Source of the DNA: Buddleja alternifolia
Lineage: Eukaryota > Streptophyta > Magnoliopsida > Lamiales > Scrophulariaceae
Length of the DNA: 64,000 nt
Assembly (NCBI GenBank): GCA_019426215.1
Contig: CM033396.1
Location: 31,663,154 to 31,727,153 of the forward strand
Reading direction: 5' to 3'
The position numbers were made by a program, and so were the translations under genes. Numbering within the stretch: position 1 is the stretch's first letter; each line of letters begins with the position of its first letter. Of the stretch, positions 11,043 to 23,272 are shown piece by piece. The notes below the pieces were generated by a model. The model did not search any database. It saw only the letters and a list, made by a program, of their open reading frames with translations, and was not told the origin of the DNA.

Positions 11043-12706
11043 CTATCCTTTGATAGCCTTTTGAGGCACATAAACCAAATCGAACTGGAGTAAACTTAGA
11101 CTCCACTTACTTAGCCTTCCTTTTACTAAAGGTTGATTCATCATGAATTTGATCACGTCCGTTGGGGACACTATTTCTATAATATATGCGAAGAAATAGT
11201 ACCTCAATTTAACAGAAGCGAAATACAGATTAAGGCACCACTGTTCAATATATGAATACCTTTTTTCTGCTTCCTTCAATAGTCTACTTAAGTAAAAAAT
11301 GGACTGTTCGAATCCTCTATCGTTTTCTTGTACTAAGAGACATCCAATCGAATGATCTGCTGCTGATATGTAAAATCTTAGCTTCTTCCCACTTCGAGGA
11401 GGAATTAATACTGGTGGTCGAATGAGGTATCGCTTTAGTGCTTCGAAAGCTTCTTGTTGCTCTCTTTTCCAGATAAAATTCTCCCCTTCTCTTAATCGCA
11501 AGAGTGGGGAAAATGCTTCCGTCTTTCCTGCTAAGTTCGATATAAATCTTCGTAGAAAGTTCACCTGTCCTAAAAAGCGTTGTAACTCTTTCTTGTTCGT
11601 AGAGGGTTTTGCTTCTAGGATTGCATTGGCCTTATTCCGATCTACCTCAATTCTTCGATTATGAATCAAGAATCCCAATAAATTCCCGGCCTTCACTCCA
11701 AAAGCACATTTTAAAGGATTCATTTTTAGGTTAAAATGCCTCATTCGTTCGAAAGCCTCGATCAACGACTTAACATGCTCCTGATGTGTTTGTGCTTTAA
11801 TCACTATGTCATCGATGTAAATCTCCATTGATTTTCATATGAGATCATGAAACATATAGTTCATAGTCCTTTGATAAGTAGCCCCAGCGTTCTTTAGGGC
11901 GAAGGGCATTACTGTCCATTCGAAGGTACCTATGGCACCTGGACATCGAAATATGGTCTTGTTCCTATCACTCTCGGCTATTTTTAACTGCTAATAGCCT
12001 GAGTATCCATCCATAAACGACATATATCAAAATCGAGCTGCTGCATTAATTAAAATATCGGCCATAGGCATCAGATATTCATCTTTCGGGGTGGCCTTGT
12101 TCAAGTCCTTAAAATCAATGCACACCCGAACTTTGCCATTTTTTTTATAACTGGCACCACATTTGGCAACCACTCTACGTACCTGGTTGGTCTAATGAAT
12201 TTGGCTTCAACCAACTTTTCGATTTCATCTTTGATTGAACCTATTAAGTCAGGCAAGAATCTTCTCGGAGCCTGAATTATTATTTTAAATCCAGATTTTG
12301 TAGGCAATTCATGTTTAGCTACGGACATATCTATCCCTGGCATCTCGTGATGAGCCCAGGCGAAACAGTCCTTATAATTATGTAGAATTTTAATCAATTC
12401 TTCTTTTTCATTATGCTCTATTTTTGAACTAATGTAAGTCATTCTTGGGTTTTTAAGCGTGCCAAGATTAACTTCTTCTAAAGGATCTTGCATATCTTGC
12501 CTGATATCCTCATCAGGTTCCAAGATCCCTTCTTCGATTACGTTTTCTATTTTGTGATCTATCGGTCTGACAAGATCATATGTAATAGAATTCGAGTCAA
12601 TATTTTCAGATAAACAATACAAATAAGAGAGTAATTTTGAATCAAGTCTCCCTATGGCTAATTGCTTAAAAACTTCTTCGATAACATTCTGTTCAGACAA
12701 ATCCAT
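11043..12706 (-). pseudogene. Tat-1 reverse transcriptase and RNase H
   Basis: The N-terminal part (12706-12101) ends in a frameshift near a run of eight T residues at about 12140. The central part has stop codons near 12029 and 11988. The C-terminal part (11828-11043) starts at the catalytic YIDD motif, followed by the thumb (ELQRFLGQVNFLRRF) and the ordinary RNase H (FYISAADHSIGCLLVQ). Together these are a typical Ty3/gypsy reverse transcriptase, disabled by mutation. Confidence 0.85.
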
Positions 12707-12753
12707 AAAAACACGAGAAAAACAATTTAACTATTACACTTCGAAAATTCTAC

Positions 12754-13983
12754 TTAAGATTGCCCAACTTCGATTTGGGCCCTCTTTTCCTTTTCTTCTT
12801 CGAGCTGGTTTTCAACTTCTTTTCCTTCTGCATCCTCTCCTATGGTCTTTTCGAATACCGGGTCAAACGTCCCCTCCTGGTCTTTCACTTCAAGTTTTTC
12901 TGTGTTGTACCTGGCATTCACAATTTGAGCGTCCACAAGATAAGAATTATTTTCGGCCTTAACTACTTCGAATTCCTCCCCATTCCAGCATATTAAAAGC
13001 TGAGGTAATGTTGAAGGCAAACAATAGTTTTGATGGATCCAAACCCTTCCGAGCAGGGCGTTAAAGGATGAACTTGTTTTTACCACAAAAAATGCGGAGT
13101 AAGAAACCATAGATCCTACTTTGACCCTACATGGTAACACCCCTAATACTTTCGTGGCCTGTCCCGAAAACCCATATACTGCTACATCAGCAGCTACTAA
13201 GTCTTTTATGGATTTATTTATCATAGTTAAAGTTTTTTTGGGTAAAGCATTAACATTTGCGCTATTATCTACTAAAACCCTATTAATCCTACGCCCTTCG
13301 ATTTTGGCCTGTACATACAGTGGTTTCATGTGATTGTTATTTATGGTTTCTTTAGAGAATAACAACTCGAGGAAATATTCATGTTCATTCTCTTTTTTCT
13401 TATTTGCATAATTAATGAACTCAAAATAAGGTGGATTACCCTCTTTTGGGGTTGTCAAAACCTCCAAAGCATTCTCTTCCTCATCTGTCTCCCCCATTTT
13501 CGAGGCAAGATCTGCCGGGAGGACCGTTGCTATGTTCCAGTCTTTTTCTCCTTCGAGATTTAAAGCCCTTCGAACAAAGGCTTGTTTCTCGCTTATCTCG
13601 ATTTCGCCTGCCATACTATCTTCTGGTATACCGTCCAAAAAAATGTCCAGATCGTCTCCGGATTCGAAATCTGCTAAGTCATCTTCTCCAACTGTGGCTG
13701 CCTTATCTTGAAGGTTCGTGTTCTTCATCTGGTCACTTAAGCTGTCTATCTCCTTCTCGAGGTCCTCATAGCTCGACCCCTTGACTACCTTTGATTTCAA
13801 GATTCCTTTGGCCAAAGCCTCTTTCTCAATTATTAGGTTGGCAATCACTGCCTCCTGTTGCATCTCCATCGCAATGGCTGCCCTCGAGTATGCCACTTGT
13901 TGGGCTATTGATTTAGCCCTATTATTTTTGTTAGTTTCGAAATTCTCCCAGTTCTCACCTCCTCGAGTGTGATTGTAAGGCAA
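12754..13983 (-). pseudogene. Tat-1 protease-containing region
   Basis: A 409-residue open frame holds a retropepsin-like domain near residues 235-335: RVLVDNSANVNALP, then VYGFSGQATKVLGVLPCRV and FNALLGRVWIHQ. The active-site triplet is normally D-T/S-G or D-G-G. Here it reads D-N-S, so the enzyme may be inactive. The N-terminal half is acidic and low in complexity, as expected of a gag-protease linker. The C-terminal tail (VENQLEEEKEKRAQIE) looks helical. This segment is deleted from Tat-2. Confidence 0.7.
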
Positions 13984-14139
13984 TCATTGGCCCCCTCTTC
14001 CTCGAAAATGCCTTTGCGAAGGCATTGGCCCTGGTAATCTGTTGTCGAACTCTTGCATCGGCCTCTTGTTCCAGTTCTCGATTCCTTAATAGGCGGGGAC
14101 CCAATTGGGGTCATTTTCGATCACCTGTAACCTCACCAA

Positions 14140-16647
14140 CTAGTAGTGGAGGGTATCGGCGCAGTGATGGCACAGGGCCTTCTGTAGTTTGGTCAAATTG
14201 TTCACCACTCGAGCGGGTGTCTCATACTTAGTTTCACATATGGGCATTTCAAGCGCCTGTTTATAAGTTTTTTCTTCGCTTTTCGACTTCTCCCTAGGAG
14301 GTTCAATTTTCTCCTGTTTATCCTTAAATTTGCCCTCTGGGGTCAAGTCCATGATTCTCATCTCTGTTAGGGACAAAGTGATCAAACCCCTCTCGAGCTG
14401 TTTAGCGACGAAACGTCTGAAAATATGACACTGATCCGTAGTGTGGAGGGTGTTCATGTGCCACCTGCACATTCCCTCGAGGCCTTCATCTTTGACCTTA
14501 GGGAAGGTCAGTATTACTTGGCCAATCAATCTGTTGAACGTTTTTATAGCCACCTTGGTTTCTATAGTGACCTGCAAATCAAAACATTCAAGAGTATTAA
14601 TTTTGAGGTTCAGAATGAGAAATGGATCTCGTCTATGTTAGTTTTCTGAGTGTCAGGAAAAATGAGGTCTTTCGAATCTATCTTTTCCTGGATTAAATTT
14701 CGAAATAAAATACAGTCATTAGTGTCATGAGAGAACGCATTATGCCATTTACAATATGATTTGCCTTTTATTTTGGTTTTCGAAGGCATCCTATGTTTTC
14801 CTTTAAATTTTAACTTCTTGTTGGCTAGTAGCCAATCGAATATTTGTTCAGTTTTCGTTACATCGAAAGTGTAATTTCTCTCTTTTTTCGTTTGTAATGA
14901 CCCAGTCACCATGCAGTCTTTATGTTCGAGGGCTCCACATTGATAAGGAGGCCCCTTTATGAACTCTGCCAGGTCGTCTTCATAGGCTTCTTCGAACACC
15001 CATGGGGTTTCTATTTCGAAGGCATTAAAGCCTTGATGTTTCCTATTATTTTCCTCCTTAAGCATGTTCTCATATCTTATAGCACTTTCGGCTAGACTTC
15101 CAAAATTAGCAAAAGGCATGCCATCAAATCTTAACCTATATTCGAAGGTCATGTTTTGTTGGGCTAACTGTACAAACTCAGTTTCGGGCAAATTAAGGTG
15201 ACATTTAACTTTTGCTTTCTTAAAACGTGTTAGGAATTCTTCGACTGACTCTTCTACATTCTGTCTTATTTTAGTGAGTTCACTCATCGATATCCCCGGA
15301 TCTGTTCGAGCGAAATGGTTTTGAAATTGGAATTGCATTTCGTCCCAATTACTTATGGAATTCGGGGTTAGGCTTATATACCAATTAAAGGCCGATCTTG
15401 TTAGGGAACTAGGGAAAAGCCTTAGCTTGAGAAAATTCTGATCCGAGGCCTCTCGACATTGGCATGTGAATCGGGATAAATGTTTCGAGAGCGGAGACAT
15501 GGTCGTCTCCAGAAAATAGGATGAAATCGGGAATTTTATAATTTCGAGGAAAAGGGAAGTTTCTGTCTATCCAATCAGGGTAGGGCTTCCCTGGCATCAG
15601 TCTGTGGTTTTTCAAAAACCCGGTCCATACATCCTCTCAATTATCATTTCGATCTGAGTTTGAACGGGATCAGGAAATTGTCCCCCAATATTTCCTCCCA
15701 TATGGGCATCGGGCACAGCTTGCCCCTCTGCATATGGTACTTGAATATTATTTGGGAATGTGTTAATTCCTTGACCCATGGATGGATTCGAAAATCCAGG
15801 GTTTCCCATAGGGAAAGGAGTATTAGAAACTCCTTGGTAAGCCGACACTTGACCCTGTCCCCCAGGGAATTGCCCTTGTGTAATTGTTGTGGGTATTTCG
15901 AAGCTACTAAAGTGGTTATTAGTGTGGTAACCGCCGGGTACTTGCCCATAACCGACCGATGGGATTGTGAAATTTGGTCTCGAAGACTGTGGTTAAAACT
16001 GATTCGAATTCATGTTTTGAGGAATACTAGGAGGAAGACGCATGTTCTGAACAAAAGGTTGTTGTCTCACTCCTGCTTGCCCCCCAGGCATGAATGGGTT
16101 TACAAAATTATGTTCATTTACTGGGGATGTATTCGATGTCTGGCCGACTTCGAATCGACTACTCCTGTTTCTGGTTTCTCGAGGATAACCAGGTGGGGGT
16201 TCTCCTAAATTCACGTGTCTTGTTCGAACTGTTGGTTCTACTGCTATCAGTTAGTGACACTTTTTCTATTAGGATGTTGTGTCTTTCGATTAGTGGTTCC
16301 AAGGCATTAACTACCTGGGTGTTCACCATTCTCGAGAAGACATTGCAGGTTTGGTTAAATATTTCTCCTAATTCGGTTACAACTCGAGTAACTTCTCGAG
16401 CCAAGCCTTCTTGGGCATTTACAGCAATATCTTGCACTATTGCAGTAAATATTCGAGCAGATTCTTGAGCTAGTGCTCGGTACTGATCATTGAATTCCCT
16501 TCGTTGATCGTCTCGAGCACCTGTTAAAGTCTGTTTCATGACTTTCACAAATTGCTCATACATCTTATCCGCTCTAATCCTGTGCCGAGACACAGGTTGT
16601 GTTTCAAGATCATCATTCGGTTCTTCTCTGGAAGAATCTTTTGACAT
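14140..16647 (-). pseudogene. Tat-1 gag
   Basis: Gag forms the particle that packages element RNA. It starts MSKDSSREEPNDDLE at 16647, matching the Tat-2 start MSEDSSREEPNDDLE. Frames at 16647-16159, 16214-15993, 15848-15612, 15615-15409 and 15500-14610 together give one gag with several shifts and stops. The capsid core (TRSAFNWYISL, then SNWDEMQFQFQNHF and KIRQNVEESVEEFLTRF) is a classic retrotransposon gag signature. Two histidine/cysteine clusters (CKWHNAFSHDTNDC and CRWHMNTLHTTDQC) look like atypical zinc knuckles, the second near the end. Confidence 0.85.
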
Positions 16648-16668
16648 CTTATAACAGACTTACGGAAG

Positions 16669-17179
16669 TTAATCAACACTTAAAAACTCAAGTAAAATGT
16701 ACCTCCATGAATTCTCTGATGAATTCTTCTGGATACAAGAGTAAAGTGCTCAATTACAATGCTACTAGCGAACTAATTTATGCTACTGACTAGTTACTCT
16801 AGAATTATAATAAACCTAATTACGTCTACGATTACTACAAACTAATGACAGAAAGAAATAAATTTTTTGCAGAGTCTGTCTGATTGTCCTTTTTTTTTTT
16901 GTGCCTTTCTTTTTCCGCATATATCCCAATCCGATAAGCCCACGTCTCGTAACTCTTGAAACCGCTTGCAGCCATTCTTTCAAAATCTCTTGTCTTGGCG
17001 CGTATTCTCCAGGGGCGAATTTCTTCGTTCTTTTGGGCTTTTACTTCAGTTGATTTCTTTGGCCCAACAATACATATATCCTCTAATGGGCTATTTCTAG
17101 AAATGATTTTTCGTTCTTGTTGCTACCGGGCCTTTTGGGCTTTGAAGCCCATTTTTATATTTTCCTTTTAGCGTAAACA
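16669..17179 (-). repeat. Partial 5' LTR of Tat-1
   Basis: The reverse complement aligns with the first 510 bp of both Tat-2 LTRs, starting TGTTTACGC at 17179. It stops abruptly in TGTTGATTAA and continues directly into sequence just upstream of gag. About 190 bp of the LTR 3' end plus the primer binding site have been deleted. Confidence 0.85.
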
Positions 17180-18935
17180 ACTCTTACCAAAAAAAAAAAA
17201 AAAAATTTCTAAACACTTCTAGGAGATATAACAGACTGAAGCGACTAATAAAATGAACTTTAGGTTATCTTCAGTTACAAACATCCTTAAATCCCAAAAT
17301 TAAAATTCTTATAGTTATACCCATTGTCTTAAATTTCCTTTAAAATCCCAAAATTTTGGATTCTTGGTGGTCTCGAAACGAAATCTTACTTTCAATCTGA
17401 TTTTGCATAATATCTACCAAAATTTTAACTGAAGCCCAACATTTCCCGAATTTTTTTTGAAGCCCGAAATTTTCCAAAATTTAAAATAATATCAAATTAC
17501 TTATGTTAAATATCCAACGAAATGTTTCCGAAATCCAATTTTTTTTCAAAATTAAAAATAATATTAATTGATTTTATTTTAAAAATAAGTTTCAAAATGA
17601 GTCCACATTTACTAGCATTATTTTGCCTAGTTCTTGCAAATAAGTTAAAAATAAGTTTTAACGAAAATGTTCAAAACGAGATCACTTATATATGCAGTAC
17701 TACACATTCAGCCATGGGCTGAATACTGTCAACATTTAGTGATTTTGATCCTCCTAAAAACTTCATGTGATTCTAAATAATGATTTGTATTAAAATTGTG
17801 GTACTTTGTTTTAATGAAGTACCTATGAAATTTAGTTATTATTTTACTTTTCAATCATATTTATTTTATACTTTTTCGCAATAGATTTTAGTCATACTAT
17901 TTAACAAAACTCACAATACATATATTATATATACAATATTAATAATGTAACAGATGCATAAATTATGGTAATTAAACTTATCCAAAATTCTATTGAAAAT
18001 ATTCAACTACTTTTTATAAATTTTCATAATTTCTCTAAAATCGAAATCAAAGTGGGGCTATCCCGAAATTTTAAGTAAATTTTTATAAACTTACTACTTT
18101 GAAATCTACACCGATACCAAAATTTAATACATTGGTTATACTTATAAGTTATACCAGCAAAAAATTTTAGATAGGTCACACAGAATAAAAATTAAAATAC
18201 ACGATACTCTACACATAGTAATTTCGCTCCAAACACTAATAACTAAACAATATTTTAGAGAGAACCAAATGAAAATTATTCAAAGATAATAAAAATTTAA
18301 AGACATAAGTAATTAAAGAAATATGAAGATATCGAGAAAAAAAAATGCTTAGAGAAGAATTCTAAAAGTTTCTAGCCTATGGGTGGGTATTGGTTTGTAA
18401 TTATGATCCGCATAAAATGAGATATTTTCAAGCATTTTTTCAATTAAAATGCAAATCGTGTGAAAAATAGAATTCAAGCGTACATTGTACCAAAAGTTAC
18501 TATTTAAGGGTGCAAGTGCCAATTACCCAAATATTTGGTTCTTCTATTCCCGTTTCACTTTTAGAGGATCCAAATTACCTCCGTTTTGCAATTAAAAGGT
18601 ACAAACCCAATATTGTTAAGATACTGTTTTTTTTTCTTTTTTTTAAGAAACGTGGTATTTTTGTATTAGTATCAAATATTTCATAATCTGGTTGTTTAAA
18701 TGTAATTTCACATGTTGATGTCACTACCTGTTCAAACATGTTGCATTTTTAAGTGGGGTAATATTTCCATTGTTTACTCAAAATAGTGTAAAACATTGAA
18801 ATAAAATAATGTGTAAAAGCTTTAATTTTTTTTATCTTATATGATATATAAATACTGAAAAATGGTAAAGATATCCATAATACACCGTAAGTATATTAAA
18901 CATCATAATGCTTGTTGTTACATTATTATTACATT
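17180..18935. other. AT-rich intergenic stretch
   Basis: No ORF, repeat pair or known motif was recognised. It begins with an A-run at 17189-17205. Occasional short ORFs, such as 17522-17722, have low-complexity translations and are treated as chance. Confidence 0.4.
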
Positions 18936-19244
18936 GGGGTAATGACATTTTCCCATCCAAACTATTCTGGTTTTTGCACTTTGTAAACAAACTTTTTTCT
19001 TTTGCATTTTTTTTATCCGAACTTTATAAGGCTAAAAATTTAAGTAAAATTTGACTAAAAAATGCTAAAAATATAAAATTTTGCAAAAATTCGTGTAGTT
19101 CATATAAGAAAGTGTAAAAAATAAACAAGTTTAGATAAAATAATACAAAACTCGTTTAGTTCAGATAAAAAAGTGCAAAAAAAAAAGTTTATTTACAAAA
19201 GTGCAAAACCCCGAATAGTTTGGATGGGAAAATGTCATTACCCC
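18936..19244. mobile_element. 309 bp MITE (Mutator-like ends)
   Basis: The terminal inverted repeats are long: GGGGTAATGACATTTTCCCA on the left and its complement on the right, extending over 60 bp through the ATCCAAACTAT and GTTTGCAC/GTGCAAAAC blocks. The flanks TATTACATT and AATTATATT agree at seven of nine positions, consistent with a decayed 9 bp duplication. No coding capacity. Mutator-like origin is an inference from TIR length and TSD size. Confidence 0.7.
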
Positions 19245-19650
19245 AATTATATTTTATGATATAAGTTATAAAATTTGTAATTAAAGAATCTGTGCATAAA
19301 TCAATATATTTTATTTTATTTTATTTTATATATGTTAGAATCTGATATATTATTAAATAGAAGTGCTACTTATATTTATTTAATAGTTATTGCTTTAAAT
19401 CATTACAAACAATAAAAAAAAATTGAGTGATTTGATAAAAACATTCACTCAAAATTCATTGCTATATGCATAAGGGCATATTTTGGATTTTAATGATTTT
19501 GCCTCATTTATGAAAACACAAAGGGGATAATCAGCCTATTTTTATAACACATGAGTCAATATGCCCCTTCTCCATAACAAAGGAGGCCATATACCTTTTA
19601 CCCTTTTTAAATGGGCAACTATTAAATACTAATCATTATAAAAGTATTAA
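19245..19650. other. AT-rich stretch without recognised features
   Basis: It contains short homopolymer-rich repeats such as TTTTATTTTATTTTAT at 19309-19325. No gene is seen. Confidence 0.4.
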
Positions 19651-20874
19651 TTATTCAAACTAGATCAGAAAGATGGGTTGACCAAAGTGGTTGTTCTCCA
19701 TTATGGAGAACGGTGCCATACTAGACAATAAAATTCTATGGAGAAGAAAGAGAGAGTGTTTTCGTATTTGTAATCAGTCTCCTAGTAAGAGACTGATAAA
19801 TTTGTGGAGACTGATTGATACTAAGAATTGGGAGAAGTCAATGGAGCCAAGAGAGAAGCCAAAAAAGGGCCTTAGGACGGTCCAAAAGCAATTTTAGCAC
19901 AGTCAAAGGGGTTTTGACTGTGGTCAACATGGGTTGACCGAGTCAATAGAGGTTCGACCATTGGTCAATACGGGTTTGACCATAGGATTGGCAGCTTGCA
20001 GGCATAGGATTGTGCTTCCTATGCGCTTTTAGCTTGATTTTGGTAATTAACTTATAGGGTAAAATGCATTATCGACCACAACCTATGTCGGTCAGAGTAT
20101 TTTGGTACCTAATCTATTAACATTTACACTTGAGTACCCAACCTTTGTAAATTGTGACATTTAAGTTCACTTGAGGAATAATTTGACTTAGATTGTGCAC
20201 TCGGCTACCTATACATTGCATAATATGTGCACTTTGCACCCTATCTATGACATTTTGTACACCCGAATACCTACACATTGCATGATATGTGCACTTTCGT
20301 AAACACTTTAAGTCGTGCCTTACTCGACTACCTATGCATTGCATAATATGTGCACTTTGCACCCTATCTATGATATTTTGTTCACCCGACTACCTATACA
20401 TTGCATGATATGTGCACTTTAGTATACAATTTAAGTCATGCCTAAGGCACGTGACAGACGTTTCGGAGGAAATCTTCTAAATTATTTCTCCAGTGGACTT
20501 AAGTGTCACAATTTACAAATGTTGAGTACTCGAGCATAAAACTTAATAGATTAGGTACCAATGTGCTCTGATCAACATAAGTTGGGGTCGAAAATGCATT
20601 TTACTCTAACTTATATTATGATTGTTTTTCCTAATTGTGTAAGAATAAGATTATCCTTCCTATTTGGATTAGATTATCAAATCTATTCCTCTGTAAATAT
20701 GGGATTGTACATTGTAATTGATGATTGACTCTGAGAAATAAAGATGTAAGATCTAGTGTTGGTTCCTGCATATAGGTAGTTACCAATCCATGGTAAAATC
20801 CTTGTGTCATCTTTCATGTTTATTTGATTCTTGTGTAATTTTCGAAAGTTTGCAATTCATGTTGGGCGATACGC
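19651..20874 (+). repeat. Old direct repeat, copy 1 (probable degenerate LTR)
   Basis: After removing the foldback at 20056-20607, this segment aligns with 21249-22560. Shared blocks include GTAATCAGTCTCC, GAGAAGCCAAAAAAGGG, GATTGGCAGCTTGCA, GCTTGATTTTGGTAATT, TTGTACATTGTAATTGATGA and AGATCTAGTGTT. It ends TTCCTAACA, followed by CTATATCAGATCC, which resembles a decayed tRNA-Met primer site. That makes it a likely 5' LTR with copy 2 as the 3' LTR, but the left end is unclear. Confidence 0.5.
20056..20607. mobile_element. 552 bp foldback element with internal tandem repeats
   Basis: Left terminus AGGGTAAAATGCATT and right terminus AATGCATTTTACTCT are inverted copies. The arms extend about 150 bp, with blocks GGTACCTAATCTATTAA and TTTGTAAATTGTGACA. 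The 7 bp repeat AACTTAT flanks both sides (20049-20055, 20608-20614). The centre holds repeats of a unit containing TGCATTGCATAATATGTGCA and GCACCCTATCTATGA. No ORF of interest. The superfamily is uncertain. Confidence 0.75.
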
Positions 20875-21248
20875 TATTCCTAACAACTATATCAGATCCA
20901 TAGGTTTGTAGATTTAATAGACATCTTAGATGTAAATCTATAGGGAGCACTTTGCGTTAGCGTGGGTTTTGTCGTGAGAGCGATAGTTTTATTGTATGTA
21001 GCACAAATAGAGGTCAGGGTGAAGTCGGAGAAGATGAAAAAGGGGAATTGGGATCAGTTAGATCACCTGGCTAGGCGGAGTAATCGCGTTTGGCGTTAAC
21101 AAAAAGACGCAAAGCCAATTTGGGTAGATTCGTAGAGCCGATGTTTTGTTGGCAGATGGATCAAACATAGCTTTTGTAGTCGGAGCGTTAAACAAATATG
21201 TGAGAGATCTGAGATTGACAAAAAATCCTAGGTATAAATAGGTGAGAA
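20875..21248. other. Interior between the two old direct repeats
   Basis: About 370 bp with no coding region. If the flanking copies are LTRs, this is the non-coding interior of a miniature element. Confidence 0.35.
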
Positions 21249-22560
21249 AGATAGGTGACCAAGGCGGTTATTCTTCAGTATGGAGAGGGTGCCGCACTAG
21301 AAAATAGAATGCCATGGACGGACACGAGAGTATGTTTTCGGATTTGTAATCAGTCTCCAAGTGGCAGATTGATGAGTTTGTGGTATGGAGATTGATTAAT
21401 ACAAGGGATTGGGATAAGTCAATGGAGTTAAAAGAGAAGCCAAAAAAGGGTCCTGAGATGGTCAAAGGCAGTTTGACCACAGGATTGGCAGCTTGCAAGT
21501 GTAGGATTGTGTTTTTTATGTGGCTTTGGCTTGATTTTGGTAATTGATTGTTAGATATTATTATTGCTCTCCTAATTAGATTAGTATTATTATTGCTTTC
21601 CTAGTTAGACTAGTATTCTTATTACCTTATTTATCTTTTACCTTCTTTATAGTTTAGGGTTTTCTTGTATTCTCTCTCTCTTGTAACTCTATAAATATGT
21701 TACTCAGTAATACAAGTTCCCTACGGGTTTTTCTCTAATCTAACATGGTATCAGAGCCATGGCTTCGAGCCATGGTATTTCAATCTCTCGCTTCTGCCAT
21801 CCTCATGTCGCCGACCCCGTTCGGCGCACCTTATCTAGTTTAGTTTAGGATAGTTTTTTTTTCTTTATCTTTGTTTATGTTGTCGCCGCTCACCCTTGGA
21901 AAAATAAGGACTTGGAGTCGCCGCCTTATTTAATGGTTTTCAGACGAAACTGCTCCTCATTGAGAAGCGTCTTCGTTGAACAGCCGCCTTATTTAATGAT
22001 TTCCAAACGAAACTGCTCCACCTTGAGAAACGTATTCGTCAAAATCTCTCTACTAAGCATTCTTTATGCCGGGACTGTCGTAACATCTTTTCTCGGTTTT
22101 TAGTTCAGTCTCAATGTTCAAGACTTTCACGTGTCGATTGCGGGGGAGTGTTAGATATTATTATTGCTCTCCTAATTAGATTAGTATTATTATTGCTTTC
22201 CTAGTTAGACTAGTATTCTTATTACCTTATTTATCTTTTACCTTCTTTATAGTTTAGGGTTTTCTTGTATTCTCTCTCTCCTGTGACTCTATAAATATGT
22301 TACTCAGTAATACAAGTTCCATACGGGGTTTTCTCTAATCTAACAGATTTGTATTAGGATTGGTTTTTCTAATTGCCTATTAATAGGATTGTGTTTCTTA
22401 TTTGGATTAACTTTTTGTTTTCTTGAGTATCAAGTCTCTTTCTCTATAAATTTGGGCTTGTACATTGTAATTGATGATTGATTCCTAGAAATAAAAATGT
22501 GAGATCTAGTGTTTGCCCGTGGATGTAGACAGTTTGCCGAAAGTCATCGCGAGAGCTGTG
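21249..22560 (+). repeat. Old direct repeat, copy 2 (probable degenerate LTR)
   Basis: It pairs with 19651-20874 at recognisable but low identity and is interrupted by the TRIM at 21549-22345. The block after the TRIM (TTGTACATTGTAATTGATGA, AATAAAAATGTGAGATCTAG) carries a poly(A)-signal-like AATAAA. Confidence 0.5.
21549..22345 (+). mobile_element. TRIM retrotransposon (797 bp)
   Basis: Two 197 bp LTRs (21549-21745 and 22149-22345) start TGTTAGATATTATT and end ATCTAACA, and differ at only a few bases. The primer site TGGTATCAGAGC (21746-21757) follows the first LTR directly. A G-rich tract GCGGGGGAG precedes the second. The 403 bp interior has no retroviral gene. It contains a 63 bp tandem duplication around GCCGCCTTATTTAATG (21920-22045). 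Terminal repeats, PBS and PPT without coding capacity define a TRIM. The flanks share only GAT, so no clean 5 bp TSD is visible. Confidence 0.9.
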
Positions 22561-23272
22561 TGGAGAGTCAATGTCAGGTCTTGAGTGTGATGGTCCAACA
22601 TTAGTCAATGATCCTTTGGTTGTTCAAAAGGCATGAATTCAAGGCGAGGGAGAAGTCGTTCGCTCCTTTTTAGGGAATTCACTTTCTTTTGATGAGTTGA
22701 TATTTTTGTCCCAAAGAATTGGTTTGCATTCAACTTGCGGCTTCCTGCTTCTTTCAGTGCGCTAAAGAGTGAGCCATATTTCCCTCCAGATATTTCATGG
22801 CTTATGCTGCCTATTTCTCGTGGGGATTCAACATTCCTCACAATCCTCTACAGTGGACATCGTTTGCCATGCCAGTTTCAACATTAACCAATAAACCAAG
22901 TCTCGCATTTCTCGCTCATGTACTTCAAGGGGTTTTTGAAGAGCTTCAAAAAATTGAATCTTTCAGCAACCCTTTATATGTTCTACATCTGTTCAGCATA
23001 AGAAAATTGTACAAGCATCGTATCGTATTTCTACTTTATTCTTCGAGAGGGTACTTCTTTATGGAGTCTTAGAAGTTCTTCTATGTACATGATGATGGTT
23101 GGGAGTTAACTTTCCTCTGGCTATGATGGTCTTCCAAACATTTATCCTCCTATGGATTCTCACTTGGACTTTCATGACCTCTTTCATTGCTTCACTTGAT
23201 CTTATCTTGTCTTTACCTTCATTAGGTAATAGGAGGGCTTCATGTTGTTCTCGTCCATAGGCAGGATCTCAA
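22561..23272. other. Unassigned stretch
   Basis: ORFs 22605-22841 (minus) and 22797-23072 (plus) overlap here. Neither resembles a family I recognise. The slightly higher GC and mixed composition would fit an old gene or transposon fragment, but nothing firmer can be said. Confidence 0.3.

Larger units (their letters stand above)
8070..17179 (-). mobile_element. Tat-1: Ty3/gypsy Tat-lineage retrotransposon, incomplete in window
   Basis: Right to left it holds a partial 5' LTR, gag, protease, reverse transcriptase with RNase H, a second RNase H, integrase, and the end of an antisense accessory gene. The second RNase H after the reverse transcriptase is the mark of the Tat lineage. Nearly the whole length is homologous, in inverse orientation, to Tat-2 (36668-47252). 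The left end at 8070 is the junction with copia element B. Compared with Tat-2, the rest of the accessory gene and the 3' LTR should lie beyond the window. About 230 bp with the LTR end and primer site is missing near 16669. The frames carry several nonsense codons, so this copy is not autonomous. Confidence 0.9.
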
